This document shows positions 24,203 to 33,058 of a stretch of DNA of 64,000 nucleotides, piece by piece (positions within the stretch are counted from its first letter, which is position 1; each line of letters starts with the position of its first letter). The notes under the pieces were generated by a model. The model was given only the letters and a program-made list of their open reading frames with translations. It was not told the DNA's origin and did no database searches. The position numbers and the translations under genes were made by a program. The DNA lies in contig JAHEGD010000014.1 of NCBI GenBank assembly GCA_024639885.1, positions 39,919 to 103,918 of the forward strand, written 5' to 3'. The DNA is from Porticoccaceae bacterium (lineage in GTDB: Bacteria > Pseudomonadota > Gammaproteobacteria > Pseudomonadales > Porticoccaceae).

Positions 24203-25692
24203 TGGCCAGCGACGACGTGGTCACCGAGGTCGCCGCGGTTGATATCGGCTCGAACAGTATCCACCTGATTGTCGCCCGGGTGGTTAACGGCGCACTGCAG
24301 CCGCTGGTGGCGGAAAAACAGATGGTGCGGCTCGCCGCCGGGCTCAAAAAAGGCAAGCTGAGCGCCGCCGCCATCGACCGCGGCCTACACGCGCTGCACA
24401 CCATCGAGCCGATTTTGGCCGGACTGCCCGCCGAGCGGGTGCGTATCATCGCCACCCACGCGCTGCGCGCTGCCAAGAACCGCGATGAGTTTATCAGCGC
24501 CGCCCGCGAGATCCTGCCCTACCCGGTCGAGGTGGTCAGCGGCGATGAAGAGGCGCGGCTGATCTACCAAGGGGTAGCGCACACCACGCCGGCCGATGGC
24601 CGCCGGTTGATTATCGACATCGGCGGCGGCAGCACCGAATTTATCATCGGCGAACAGTTCGCCACCCTGCAGCTCTCATCGCTGTCGATGGGCTCCGAGT
24701 CGTACCGGCGCAAATACTTCAAAAGTGGCGAGATCACCGCCGCCGCGCTCGCCAAGGCGACCGAGGCCGCCAGCGTCGAGCTCGCTAAGATGGAGCGGCG
24801 CTTCTGCGCTACCGGCTGGAACCATGCGCTCGGCACCTCCGGCTCGATCAAAGTCCTACTCAAATTTGCTTCGCTTTGTGAACCGCAGTTTGACGACACA
24901 CTCACCCCGGCGATACTGGCCACGCTGCGCAACGTACTGATCGACGCCGGCCACAGCGACCAGCTGGCTGGCATTGATACCGACCGCCAGGCACAGCTGC
25001 CGGCCGCGTTTGCGATTATCGACGCCGCCTTTGCGGTACTGGGGATTGAGTCACTGCGCCTCAACGAAGCGGCGCTGCGCGAGGGTGTGCTGTTTGAGCT
25101 CTGCGACCAGCTCGATGAGCGCGATATTCGCACCCGCACTATCGACAGCCTGTCTGCCCGCTACACCATCGACACCAACCAGAGCCAGCGCGTGCAGCGC
25201 ACCGTCGCACAGCTGCTGCCGCAACTGGGACTGCGCCGCGCCACTGAAAAAGGGTACAGCCGCTATTTAAGCTGGGCCGCTGCGCTCCACGAGATCGGGC
25301 TCGACATCAGCCACCGCAAACTGCAAGAGCACGGCCGCTACATCATCGCCAACGCCGAGCTGCCCGGCTTTAGCAGCGAGCAGCAGCAGATACTGGCGAC
25401 GCTGGTCGGTATGCAGCGCAAACGCTTCTACCGCCACGACCTGCCCAGACTCAACCTGCTATCGCGACCGGCACTGCTGCAGATGGTGCTGGTACTGCGC
25501 CTCGCTGTGCTGCTCAACACCCGCCGGCTCGACCGCGAGCTGCCGCCGATCGCGCTCAGCTACGACAGCGACACCACCCGGCTGAGCTTTGCCGACCAGT
25601 GGCTACAGAGCCACCCGCTGATGGCCGCAGATTTAGAGCGCGAGGTCGCCTACTGGCGCGGCTGCGGCCTACGGCTCAAGGTGAGCGGCTAA
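24202..25692 (+). CDS. ppx: Exopolyphosphatase (Ppx/GppA family)
   Basis: This 496-aa member of the actin-fold Ppx/GppA family releases phosphate from polyphosphate ends. The P-loop-like AAVDIGSNSIHLIVARV is near the N-terminus, and the catalytic Glu region and second phosphate loop IIDIGGGSTEFIIG follow. The C-terminal HD-like domain (about 320-496) fits Ppx rather than a short GppA, although pppGpp hydrolysis cannot be excluded. TAATG coupling to ppk puts synthesis and breakdown on one message. The 3' end overlaps the convergent GST gene by 4 nt. Confidence 0.93.
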   Translation: MASDDVVTEVAAVDIGSNSIHLIVARVVNGALQPLVAEKQMVRLAAGLKKGKLSAAAIDRGLHALHTIEPILAGLPAERVRIIATHALRAAKNRDEFISAAREILPYPVEVVSGDEEARLIYQGVAHTTPADGRRLIIDIGGGSTEFIIGEQFATLQLSSLSMGSESYRRKYFKSGEITAAALAKATEAASVELAKMERRFCATGWNHALGTSGSIKVLLKFASLCEPQFDDTLTPAILATLRNVLIDAGHSDQLAGIDTDRQAQLPAAFAIIDAAFAVLGIESLRLNEAALREGVLFELCDQLDERDIRTRTIDSLSARYTIDTNQSQRVQRTVAQLLPQLGLRRATEKGYSRYLSWAAALHEIGLDISHRKLQEHGRYIIANAELPGFSSEQQQILATLVGMQRKRFYRHDLPRLNLLSRPALLQMVLVLRLAVLLNTRRLDRELPPIALSYDSDTTRLSFADQWLQSHPLMAADLEREVAYWRGCGLRLKVSG

Positions 25693-26318
25693 GCAGAGGC
25701 CGATGGGCGCGCGCTGACTTGGTCGTACCAGCGCTGCAGATGAGTCTGTTCGGGACTGATCTTCACCTTAATCCAACGGGCAAAGTCGATAACGATCAGC
25801 GTTTGGATGTCGGCAATAGAGAAGTAGTCGCCGACTACGTACTCGCTGCTGGCAAAGTGCTGGTTCATGTCGGCAAAAAAGTTGGCCACCCGGGCAAAAC
25901 CGCGCTCGGCCAGCTCTGGGCTCTGTGGGTAGTCGTGCGGGCCGGGCACGGCGCGGCCGACAAACATCGGCGTGGTGTTGCGGTAGGCCTCGGCGACGGC
26001 CATCAAACCGTTGAGCATAATCTGGTGGTTGTGGATATTGACCGCGGCGCGCTCAAGCGGGTCGCGCCCCCACAGCGGGTTTTCTGGGTAGCTCTCTTCT
26101 AGGTAGCGACAGATGGCGTCCACTTGGTGGATACGGCTGCCGTCGTCCAGTTCCAGTACCGGTACATCCATCGCCGGGTTGATGGCGCGAAACTCGTCAC
26201 TGCGCTGCTCGCCCTTGGTCAGGTCGATCTGCACAGTCTCTACCGTGACACCCTTCTCGGCGAGAAACATACGCACGCGGCGCGGGTTGGGGGCGGGGGC
26301 AAATTCATATAGCTTCAT
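25689..26318 (-). CDS. Glutathione S-transferase family protein
   Basis: This 209-aa cytosolic GST has an N-terminal thioredoxin fold (about 1-78) that begins MKLYEFAPAPNPRRVRMFLAEKG. It continues with NPAMDVPVLELDDGSRI (cis-Pro, glutathione backbone contact) and HQVDAICRYLEE. The usual acidic-Ser pair before this helix is replaced by QV, so glutathione contacts may differ. The helical C-terminal domain contains FFADMNQHFASSEYVVGDYFSIADI. The substrate is unknown. AGAGGA precedes the ATG. It is transcribed against ppx with a 4-nt overlap. Confidence 0.88.
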   Translation of the reverse strand: MKLYEFAPAPNPRRVRMFLAEKGVTVETVQIDLTKGEQRSDEFRAINPAMDVPVLELDDGSRIHQVDAICRYLEESYPENPLWGRDPLERAAVNIHNHQIMLNGLMAVAEAYRNTTPMFVGRAVPGPHDYPQSPELAERGFARVANFFADMNQHFASSEYVVGDYFSIADIQTLIVIDFARWIKVKISPEQTHLQRWYDQVSARPSASA

Positions 26319-26349
26319 GGCGATCCTCTCTTGGTCTTATGGTTGTTGT

Positions 26350-28236
26350 CTAGTTGTTGGGGGTGGCCATACGGGCGCGGATAGCGGCGACTAGGCTGTC
26401 GCTGTCGAGTCCTACCGCGCGGTGTTGGGCGGCGGTGCTGGCGTGGTCGACATAGCTGTCCGGCAGCCCCAGCAGCAGCAGATCAACTGTGGCTGCTTGG
26501 CTTGCGTAGTACTCGGCCACAGCGGCGCCGGCACCGCCGGCTACACTGTTCTCCTCTACGCTGACCAGCAGCCGGCCAGTGTTGGCGTATTGGTCAAGCA
26601 GTGCCGTGTCGAGCGGCTTGGCAAAGCGCATATCAACCAGCTCTGCATCTAACTGCTCGGCCGCATGGCGGGCGTTGCCAAGCAGCGCACCAAAGTTGAA
26701 GATGACCGGGCCGGCGCCGCTGCGCAACAGCCGCCCCTTGCCGATCGGCCACTCGGCCAGCTCGGCCTGCACCGCGACGTTGGGGCCGCTGCCGCGCGGG
26801 TAGCGCACCGCTGCCGGGCCGGGGTGCAGGTAACAGCTATTCAGTAGCTGGCGCGCTTCGTTCTCTTCAGCCGGGGTGGCAATCACCATATTGGGAATAC
26901 AGCGCAGGTAGCTAATGTCGTAGGCGCCGGCGTGGGTGGCGCCGTCTTCACCCACCAGCCCGGCGCGGTCGATGGCAAAGGTCACATCTAAATTTTGCAG
27001 CGCCACGTCATGGATCAGTTGATCGTAGCCGCGCTGCAAAAAAGTGGAGTAGATCGCCACCACCGGCTTGACCCCCTCACAGGCCATGCCGGCCGCCAGC
27101 GTAACGGCGTGCTGCTCGGCGATCGCGACATCCACATAGCGCGCTGGAAACTTAGCCGCAAACTCCATCATGCCCGAGCCCTCGCCCATCGCCGGGGTGA
27201 TGGCGATCAGCTCGGCATCGAGGGCGGCGCGGTCGCACAGCCAATCGCCAAAGATTTTTTGGTACTTAGGGCCGGCTGGCGCTTGGTTGGTGCTGCTCGG
27301 CTCTAGTTTGTTGAGCGCGTGGTAGCCGACCGGGTCCTGCTCGGCGGGGGCGAAGCCTTTACCTTTTTCGGTGATCACGTGCAGCATCACCGGCCCTTTG
27401 ATCGCTTTGATCTTCTCCAAGGTGTCGATCAGCAGCGGCAGGTCGTGGCCGTCGAGCGGGCCGATATAGTAAAAACCGAGCTCCTCAAAAATGGTCGCCG
27501 GCGCCACAAACGACTTCATGTACTCCTCGGTGCGGCGGACCAGCTCTTTGGTGTAGGGCATCCGCTTGAGCACCCGCTTGCCGCCCTCGCGGATCGAATT
27601 ATAGAAACCGCTCGCCCAAATTTTTGCGAAGTAGGTGGAGAGCCCGCCGACGTTTTCAGAGATCGACATCTTGTTGTCGTTGAGCACCACCAACAGATCA
27701 TCATCGACATGGGCGGCGTGGTTGATCGCCTCAAATGCCATGCCGGCGGTCATTGCCCCGTCGCCCATCACCGCCACCGTGCGGCGGCTCTCACCGCGCA
27801 GCTTGGCGGCCATCGCCATACCCAGCGCCGCACTAATTGAGGTCGACGAGTGGCCGACGCCAAAGGTGTCGTAATCGCTCTCGCTGCGCTTAGGGAAGCC
27901 AGACAGCCCACCCTGCTGACGGATGGTCAGTAGCTCGGCGCGGCGGCCGGTGAGCACCTTGTGCGGGTAGGTCTGGTGGCCGACATCCCACACCAAGCGG
28001 TCTTCGGGGGTGTTGTAGACATAGTGAAGTGCAATGGTCAGCTCGGTGACACCCAGCCCGGCACCAAAATGGCCGCCGGTTTGGCCGATGCAGTAGAGCA
28101 GGTAGTGGCGCAGCTGGTCGGCCAGCTCGGCCAGTTGGGCTACACCTAGGCGGCGCAGGTCGGCTGGCGAATCGACGCTATCGAGCAGTGGCGTGGCCGG
28201 CCGCTGGGTGGGAAGCTGATGAAAAACTGTTGCCAT
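26350..28236 (-). CDS. dxs: 1-deoxy-D-xylulose-5-phosphate synthase
   Basis: Dxs (628 aa) condenses pyruvate and glyceraldehyde-3-phosphate in the first step of the MEP isoprenoid pathway. The thiamine-diphosphate motif [17 protein letters not shown]...NDNKMSIS, the active-site [11 protein letters not shown] histidine and [15 protein letters not shown] in the pyrimidine-binding domain are all present. A transketolase C domain ends the protein. It is last in the xseB-ispA-dxs operon, 51 nt after ispA. Confidence 0.97.
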   Translation of the reverse strand: MATVFHQLPTQRPATPLLDSVDSPADLRRLGVAQLAELADQLRHYLLYCIGQTGGHFGAGLGVTELTIALHYVYNTPEDRLVWDVGHQTYPHKVLTGRRAELLTIRQQGGLSGFPKRSESDYDTFGVGHSSTSISAALGMAMAAKLRGESRRTVAVMGDGAMTAGMAFEAINHAAHVDDDLLVVLNDNKMSISENVGGLSTYFAKIWASGFYNSIREGGKRVLKRMPYTKELVRRTEEYMKSFVAPATIFEELGFYYIGPLDGHDLPLLIDTLEKIKAIKGPVMLHVITEKGKGFAPAEQDPVGYHALNKLEPSSTNQAPAGPKYQKIFGDWLCDRAALDAELIAITPAMGEGSGMMEFAAKFPARYVDVAIAEQHAVTLAAGMACEGVKPVVAIYSTFLQRGYDQLIHDVALQNLDVTFAIDRAGLVGEDGATHAGAYDISYLRCIPNMVIATPAEENEARQLLNSCYLHPGPAAVRYPRGSGPNVAVQAELAEWPIGKGRLLRSGAGPVIFNFGALLGNARHAAEQLDAELVDMRFAKPLDTALLDQYANTGRLLVSVEENSVAGGAGAAVAEYYASQAATVDLLLLGLPDSYVDHASTAAQHRAVGLDSDSLVAAIRARMATPNN

Positions 28237-28287
28237 ACTCTATTCAAATCCTGTTGACCAAGCCACTGATGTTAACTCAGTTTGCTA

Positions 28288-29175
28288 TTAATAGTTGCGT
28301 GTTACCACGTAGCTTGCCAGTGCCCGCAAGGTGTCGGCGCGCCCATCAAAGCCGGCCAGCGCCGCCAGTGCCGCAGCGTGCGCCTTGGCCGCCGCCGCGC
28401 GGGCCGCGTCGACACCCAACAGCTGCGGGTAGGTGACCTTGCCGCGCGCGGCATCGCTGCCCTGCGGTTTACCTAGCTCAGCGGTGCTGCCCTCAACATC
28501 GAGAAGATCGTCTTGGATCTGAAACGCCAACCCCAACGCCCGCGAGAACTGCTCCAGTGCAGCCAGCTCGGCGCCGTTGGCTGCTCCGCTGGCGCGGGCG
28601 GCCAGCATCACGCTCGCCTCCATCAATGCACCGGTTTTGAGCCGGTGCATCTGTTGAAGCTGCTCCAAGCTGAGCGCCTTGCCGGTAGCGGCGATATCGA
28701 TTGCCTGGCCAGCCACCATACCGCCGCAGCCGGCCAGTGTCGCCAGGCTGGCGACTAACTCGACGACAACCGCGGGGGCCACCCCGGGCAACTGGGCGAG
28801 CTGTAAAAAGGCCAGCGCCTGCAGGCCATCGCCGGCCAGAATCGCGGTCGCCTCGTCATAGGCGATATGACAGGTCGGCTTGCCGCGCCGCAACGCGTCG
28901 TCGTCCATCGCCGGTAGGTCGTCGTGGATCAGCGAGTAGACATGGACCATCTCTACCGCGCAGGCAACCCCGAGCGCGACCTGGCGCGGCCCGCCCAGCG
29001 CATCACTGGTGGCCAGCGCCAGTGCCGGCCGCAGCCGCTTGCCGCCGGCCAGCGCCGAGTAGCGCATCGCGCCAAACAGCCGGGCGGCAGTGCCCTGCTC
29101 GGCCGGTAGGCAGGCATCTAGCTGCTCCTCGACCAGCGTTGAGCACTCGACCAGATAGGCGCGCAGATCAACCAC
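28288..29175 (-). CDS. ispA: Farnesyl diphosphate synthase (geranyltranstransferase)
   Basis: This short-chain polyprenyl synthase of 295 aa makes FPP from IPP and DMAPP. The first Asp-rich motif is in SLIHDDLPAMDDD, and the second in AFQIQDDLLDVEG. GGKRLRPALALAT supplies the IPP-binding Arg/Lys. The track start at 29283 runs back through xseB. The GTG at 29175, 8 nt past the xseB stop, matches the family N-terminus but has a weak ribosome site, suggesting translational coupling. It operates with dxs on the same transcript. Confidence 0.93.
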   Translation of the reverse strand: MVDLRAYLVECSTLVEEQLDACLPAEQGTAARLFGAMRYSALAGGKRLRPALALATSDALGGPRQVALGVACAVEMVHVYSLIHDDLPAMDDDALRRGKPTCHIAYDEATAILAGDGLQALAFLQLAQLPGVAPAVVVELVASLATLAGCGGMVAGQAIDIAATGKALSLEQLQQMHRLKTGALMEASVMLAARASGAANGAELAALEQFSRALGLAFQIQDDLLDVEGSTAELGKPQGSDAARGKVTYPQLLGVDAARAAAAKAHAAALAALAGFDGRADTLRALASYVVTRNY

Positions 29176-29183
29176 GGCAGCGG

Positions 29184-29441
29184 CTACTCGTCGTCCAGCG
29201 CAAACGGTTGGGCGTGCAACTGATCGCCGTCGCGAGTCAGTAGAGCGACCTTCTGCTCGGCGTCGCTGAGCGCCTTTTGGCACTCCCGCGCCAGGCTGAT
29301 GCCCTGCTCAAACGACAACATCGACTGCTCTAGCGACAGGTCGCCCTGCTCGAGCGCTTCGACCAGCCCTTCCAGCTTGGCCAGCTGCTCTTCAAACAGC
29401 GGGGCCGGTTGTGCAGCAGTTTTTTTAGCTTTTGTGGTCAT
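29184..29441 (-). CDS. xseB: Exodeoxyribonuclease VII small subunit
   Basis: This 85-aa XseB family member is the small subunit of the single-strand exonuclease VII. FEEQLAKLEGLVEALEQGDLSLEQSMLSFEQGI is the coiled-coil signature; the ending, HAQPFALDDE, is acidic. AGGAG sits 5 nt before the ATG at 29441, favouring it over the GTG two codons earlier. It is the first gene of xseB-ispA-dxs. Confidence 0.95.
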   Translation of the reverse strand: MTTKAKKTAAQPAPLFEEQLAKLEGLVEALEQGDLSLEQSMLSFEQGISLARECQKALSDAEQKVALLTRDGDQLHAQPFALDDE

Positions 29442-29472
29442 AACCACTCCTATCAGTTAATACCCGGCGCCG

Positions 29473-30819
29473 TTAGCCGAGCCACTGATCGGCCAGCATC
29501 AGCGCAATCAGCAGCGGGCAGACCAGCCGCACGTAAAATGGCCAGACCCGCCAAAACAGCCCCTGCTCGGCGGCCGGGTTGCCCTGCTTGATCTCGGCCA
29601 GCAGTTGGTCGCGGTTAAACAACCAACCGGCGTAGAGGCATAACATCATACCCAGCAGCGGCTGTGCCGTCTCGGTACTGAGGTTGACCACCCAGCCGAA
29701 CAGCAGATCAAAGTTGGCGGCAATGGTCGCCGCAAAGCCGAACAGTACCAGCAAGGTCACCGCCGTAGCGCGGTGGCGGCCGACCCCAAAGCGCTCGGTA
29801 ACCAGCGCCACCGGCACCTCTAACATCGAGATCGACGAGGTCAGTGCGGCGATACTCATCAGCAGAAAGAAACTGGCCGCCACCCACAGGCCGGCATCAC
29901 CCATCTGTGTAAACAGCGCAGGCAACACCTGAAAGATTAGATCCGGGCCGGCGATCAAATTATTGCCATCGGCGTAAATCTCTACGCCAATCTCTTTGGC
30001 GACAAACATCGCCGGCAGCACCAACAACCCCGCCAAAAACGCCACCGAGGTATCGGTTAGGGTAACCAATACACCCAACTTGGGCAGGTTCTCATCGCGG
30101 CTGATATACGAGCCGTAGATCAACATGGTACCGACCCCCAGCGACATAGAGAAAAACGCCTGTCCCAGGGCGGCAATCAGCAACTGTGGGTCGTTGATCT
30201 GGGAGAAATCGGGGATCAGATAGTGGCGCAAGCCCGCTTCGGCACCGGGGCGGGTCAGCACATAAGCGATCAGAATTAGCAGCAGCACAAACAGCGCCGG
30301 CATCAGCCGCCGCGACCACTTCTCGATACCGCCCTCGACCCCGGCGGCGATCACTGCGCCGGTCAACGCCATAAACAGGCCGGTGAACAGCAGGTTGCGA
30401 GAGAGCGAAAACTCCACCAGCCACGCCGCAGCGCCCGGCTGCCCCGCCCCCAGCGCCAGCGGCTGAAACAGGTAGGCGATCATCCAACCGGCGATGATGC
30501 TGTAAAAACAGAGAATCGCGCTGGCGGTAACCACCCCAACCAGCCCGGTAGCGCGGCCAACCCGTCGCGCCAGTGGCCGCGCCGACAGCCCCTCCAGCGC
30601 AGTGACCATATTGGCCTGAGCGTGGCGGCCGATGATCAGCTCGGCCATCAACGCCGGGTAGGCGAGCAAGAACGCCAGCAACAGGTAGACCAGCAAGAAC
30701 GCCGCGCCGCCGTTTTCGGCAGCATTGGTCGGAAAGCCCCAGATATTGCCGAGCCCAACCGCAGAGCCCGAGGCCGCCAGCACGAACGCCCAGCGAGAAG
30801 AGAATTGACCGCGCTGCAT
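29473..30819 (-). CDS. Sodium-dependent transporter, NSS/SNF family
   Basis: This LeuT-fold inner-membrane symporter has 448 aa from the ATG at 30819, with an upstream GGGG four nt away. A start ten codons earlier is possible. About 11 hydrophobic helices are visible. The unwound TM1 region GSAVGLGNIWGFPTNAAENGG forms the Na+/substrate site. The family usually has GNIWRFP, so Gly here replaces the extracellular-gate Arg. TM6 carries FFSMSLGVGTMLIYGSY. The likely substrate is an amino acid or related solute, which cannot be specified. It lies 31 nt upstream of xseB in the same direction. Confidence 0.9.
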   Translation of the reverse strand: MQRGQFSSRWAFVLAASGSAVGLGNIWGFPTNAAENGGAAFLLVYLLLAFLLAYPALMAELIIGRHAQANMVTALEGLSARPLARRVGRATGLVGVVTASAILCFYSIIAGWMIAYLFQPLALGAGQPGAAAWLVEFSLSRNLLFTGLFMALTGAVIAAGVEGGIEKWSRRLMPALFVLLLILIAYVLTRPGAEAGLRHYLIPDFSQINDPQLLIAALGQAFFSMSLGVGTMLIYGSYISRDENLPKLGVLVTLTDTSVAFLAGLLVLPAMFVAKEIGVEIYADGNNLIAGPDLIFQVLPALFTQMGDAGLWVAASFFLLMSIAALTSSISMLEVPVALVTERFGVGRHRATAVTLLVLFGFAATIAANFDLLFGWVVNLSTETAQPLLGMMLCLYAGWLFNRDQLLAEIKQGNPAAEQGLFWRVWPFYVRLVCPLLIALMLADQWLG

Positions 30820-30919
30820 AGTGACCCCAAGTTCTAATTTGGCCACCATTTTATGGCAAGCGCAGCGCGCTGACCATCAAACCCCACCAATAAAGACCGC
30901 TACCACACAGCAAACCTGC

Positions 30920-30925
30920 TATTAT
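30920..30925 (+). promoter_or_regulatory. Candidate -10 of ssrA
   Basis: TATTAT lies 20 nt upstream of the mature tmRNA 5' end, compatible with a short precursor trimmed by RNase P. No convincing -35 was found. Confidence 0.45.
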
Positions 30926-30945
30926 TGCCACGTGTTAGAGAAAAC

Positions 30946-31330
30946 GGGGCCGTTCTGGATTCGACGCCGGTTACAAAACCTCTAGTGCATGCCGAGAGGG
31001 TGACCAATCTCGTAAATCCCAAGTCGCAAACTTATAGTTGCCAACGACGACAACTACGCACTCGCTGCTTAAACCCCAGTAGGGTGCCGTCTGACTGGAG
31101 CCGCGCCTGCGCGTCCAGGTCGAACCCTCGGGTAAGACACTCAGGCGTCATATCTCGCAGGATCGCAACAAAGCTCGTCCGGGGCAGAGTTGTTAAAACC
31201 TTACCGGAATCGTGGGCGGCGCATCCTGACAGTCGGATTGCCAACCATTAAATCTAAAGACTTGTCTAAGCATGTAGACCTAAAGGCAGCGGACTGACGG
31301 ACGCGGGTTCAATTCCCGCCGGCTCCACCA
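30946..31330 (+). ncRNA. ssrA: Transfer-messenger RNA (tmRNA)
   Basis: One-piece tmRNA of about 385 nt that rescues stalled ribosomes with SmpB. The 5' end GGGGCCG pairs with CGGCTCC at the 3' end, leaving A-CCA. The G3-U pair in that stem is the alanine identity element. The conserved TTCTGGATTCGAC follows the 5' arm and a T-arm GCGGGTTCAATTCCCGC precedes the 3' end. The tag reading frame starts after TATAGTT at 31040: GCC AAC GAC GAC AAC TAC GCA CTC GCT GCT TAA, encoding ANDDNYALAA, the Pseudomonas-like degradation tag. CCA is genome-encoded. Confidence 0.97.
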
Positions 31331-31332
31331 AT

Positions 31333-31376
31333 CAAAACTAGAAAGGCCACCCCTTGGGGTGGCCTTTCTAGTTTTG
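31333..31376 (+). terminator. ssrA terminator hairpin
   Basis: CAAAACTAGAAAGGCCACCCC and its exact reverse complement form a perfect 21-bp stem with a TT loop, starting 2 nt after the tmRNA CCA. The distal TTTCTAGTTTT arm is T-rich. It probably also aids 3' processing. Confidence 0.85.
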
Positions 31377-31542
31377 GCCTGTAGACCGACGCGAACTGAG
31401 GGCTAAAGCGCCCGGGTGGCGCACAGGATGTGCGTCTGTCGCGAAGGCCATGGATGGCCGAGAGCGACCCAATTCCTCTCGCGTCTGCCCAGGGGAGCAT
31501 GCACAACCTAAGACAGTCCAATATCCAATCCGCCGATACCTA

Positions 31543-32967
31543 TCAATCCAGCGACTCATCATCCGCCACAACACGCTGCGTCTCATCCAGCGTTGCCAGT
31601 AGATCTTTGGCACTGCGGTCAACCAGCTTGAGTTCATCCCGGTAACCCCCATCGCCTTCGGCGTCTGCGTGCTGGGCCAACAATGAGGCAAACCCGACCA
31701 CCGCGGCAGCGCTGTTGCGAAGCTCTCGGAGCAGCTGCCGCAAGGTGGCTATCCGCTTACTGAACCGTTGGTTATCCTCGCTCAACTGGCGATAGCTCTC
31801 GGCGCCGCGCGCACTGCTCGCTTGCAACTGGGCTGCCAGCTCACGCTGTTGGTTGGCGACGTACCAGCCGTACAGCGCGGCCACCAACAACGTCACGATG
31901 AAACCCAACAGCGCCCACCACACCCAGTGGTTGCGCAGCGCCCACGGCGCGAGCATCTCGTCGGCGATAAACATCATCGCCAGATAGCGGTGCGGGCTCT
32001 CTGCCTGTGTGCCGGCGGCGGCAGTGGCGCGCGAGGCCAAGCCCGGCAGCTCGACGGGGTAGCTAATAAAATGGCCGCCCTCAAGGTGCCGGCGCAGCGC
32101 CAAGCTCTGGCCGTCGAAAGAGTCCACCGCAACCACCCCGCCACCGGCTTTTAACGCCGCCCAGGCGGTTGGAAAATAACGCTCCATCCGATTGCCAGTC
32201 GTACCGCGGTCATAGCCCCATTCCAACTCGGGGTCGGGGTGGAGCACAAAGTAACCGTTCTCATCGATTAGAAATATCTCGCTCTGCCACAGGTTAACGA
32301 GCGCGCTGCGAAAGCGCTCCAGCAGCGGCGCTATCGATAGATTGGCGACCACCAGTGCGCGCGCGCTGGGGCTGTCGCCATCACCGCTGGCAACGATCGC
32401 TTTAACCATCCGCACGGTCGGCTTGATCGGCTCCTGCACTGCGCCAAACTCGCGATTAAGGTCAAACCGCGACAGATAGACGCCCTGGTTACCGACTGCC
32501 AGCGCCTCTTGAACGTAGTAGCGGCGGCTTTTGTCCTGCAACTGGTAGTCTGGGGTGACCACCACCACGCCATCTCGGCGCTGCAAGTTGATCTGCTCGC
32601 GCCCTGCCGCATCAATCAACCGCAGCTGGTCGTACTCGGGGTAGGCGTTGAGAAAACGCGCAAAATACGCTTCCACTTCGCGGCGGCTATCGGCGTCATC
32701 AAGAAAGTGACCGCTGTGGCTGTAGATCACCAGCTCAGGAATATTGGCAAGCAGCTCTAAATCTGCACTGCGCGCGCGCAGCTCGGCGGTCAGCCGCTCA
32801 GAGACCTCGGCCAGCTCGGCCTGCTGGCTGGCGATAACAATATCCACTAAGCGCTCTTGGTAGCGCTGCAGCGCCAACAGAAAGAACGCTATCAGGGCAA
32901 CCACCGCAACGACAAACAGGCTTGCCGCGCGCCAACTAAAATAGCCTTTTTGTCTGTTTTTGCGCAT
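31543..32967 (-). CDS. Membrane dCache sensor with a degenerate histidine-kinase dimerisation domain
   Basis: This 474-aa protein has TM helix 1 at about 13-33 and a periplasmic dCache-like domain at about 35-340. YPEYDQLRLIDAAGREQINLQR, YVQEALAVGNQGVYLSRFDLN and FLIDENGYFVLHPDP are typical Cache strands. TM helix 2 is at about 350-375, followed by a coiled coil. The C-terminus resembles a HisKA helix pair, but the H-box S-H-E-L-R-T-P position reads LRELRNS (about 413-419), with Arg for the phospho-His. No HATPase domain follows; the protein stops after ADDESLD. It cannot be an active kinase as read. It may be a ligand-sensing partner that dimerises with another kinase. AGGGGG precedes the ATG. 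It is divergent from purU. Confidence 0.82.
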   Translation of the reverse strand: MRKNRQKGYFSWRAASLFVVAVVALIAFFLLALQRYQERLVDIVIASQQAELAEVSERLTAELRARSADLELLANIPELVIYSHSGHFLDDADSRREVEAYFARFLNAYPEYDQLRLIDAAGREQINLQRRDGVVVVTPDYQLQDKSRRYYVQEALAVGNQGVYLSRFDLNREFGAVQEPIKPTVRMVKAIVASGDGDSPSARALVVANLSIAPLLERFRSALVNLWQSEIFLIDENGYFVLHPDPELEWGYDRGTTGNRMERYFPTAWAALKAGGGVVAVDSFDGQSLALRRHLEGGHFISYPVELPGLASRATAAAGTQAESPHRYLAMMFIADEMLAPWALRNHWVWWALLGFIVTLLVAALYGWYVANQQRELAAQLQASSARGAESYRQLSEDNQRFSKRIATLRQLLRELRNSAAAVVGFASLLAQHADAEGDGGYRDELKLVDRSAKDLLATLDETQRVVADDESLD

Positions 32968-33058
32968 CGCGCGCCCCCTTTAACCGCACACAGCCCAGCT
33001 TGCCCGACACCGCGTTCCCCAGCATACTGCGCGCTGCCCTTAAACAGCGCGAGCCACC

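Noticed and set aside
31377-31542. Possible integrated element or missing ATPase fragment beside ssrA
   Set aside because: tmRNA genes are common integration sites, but I saw no integrase, no duplicated 3' ssrA end and no HATPase motif in any frame of the short gap. The 107-aa ORF here is not similar to a kinase.
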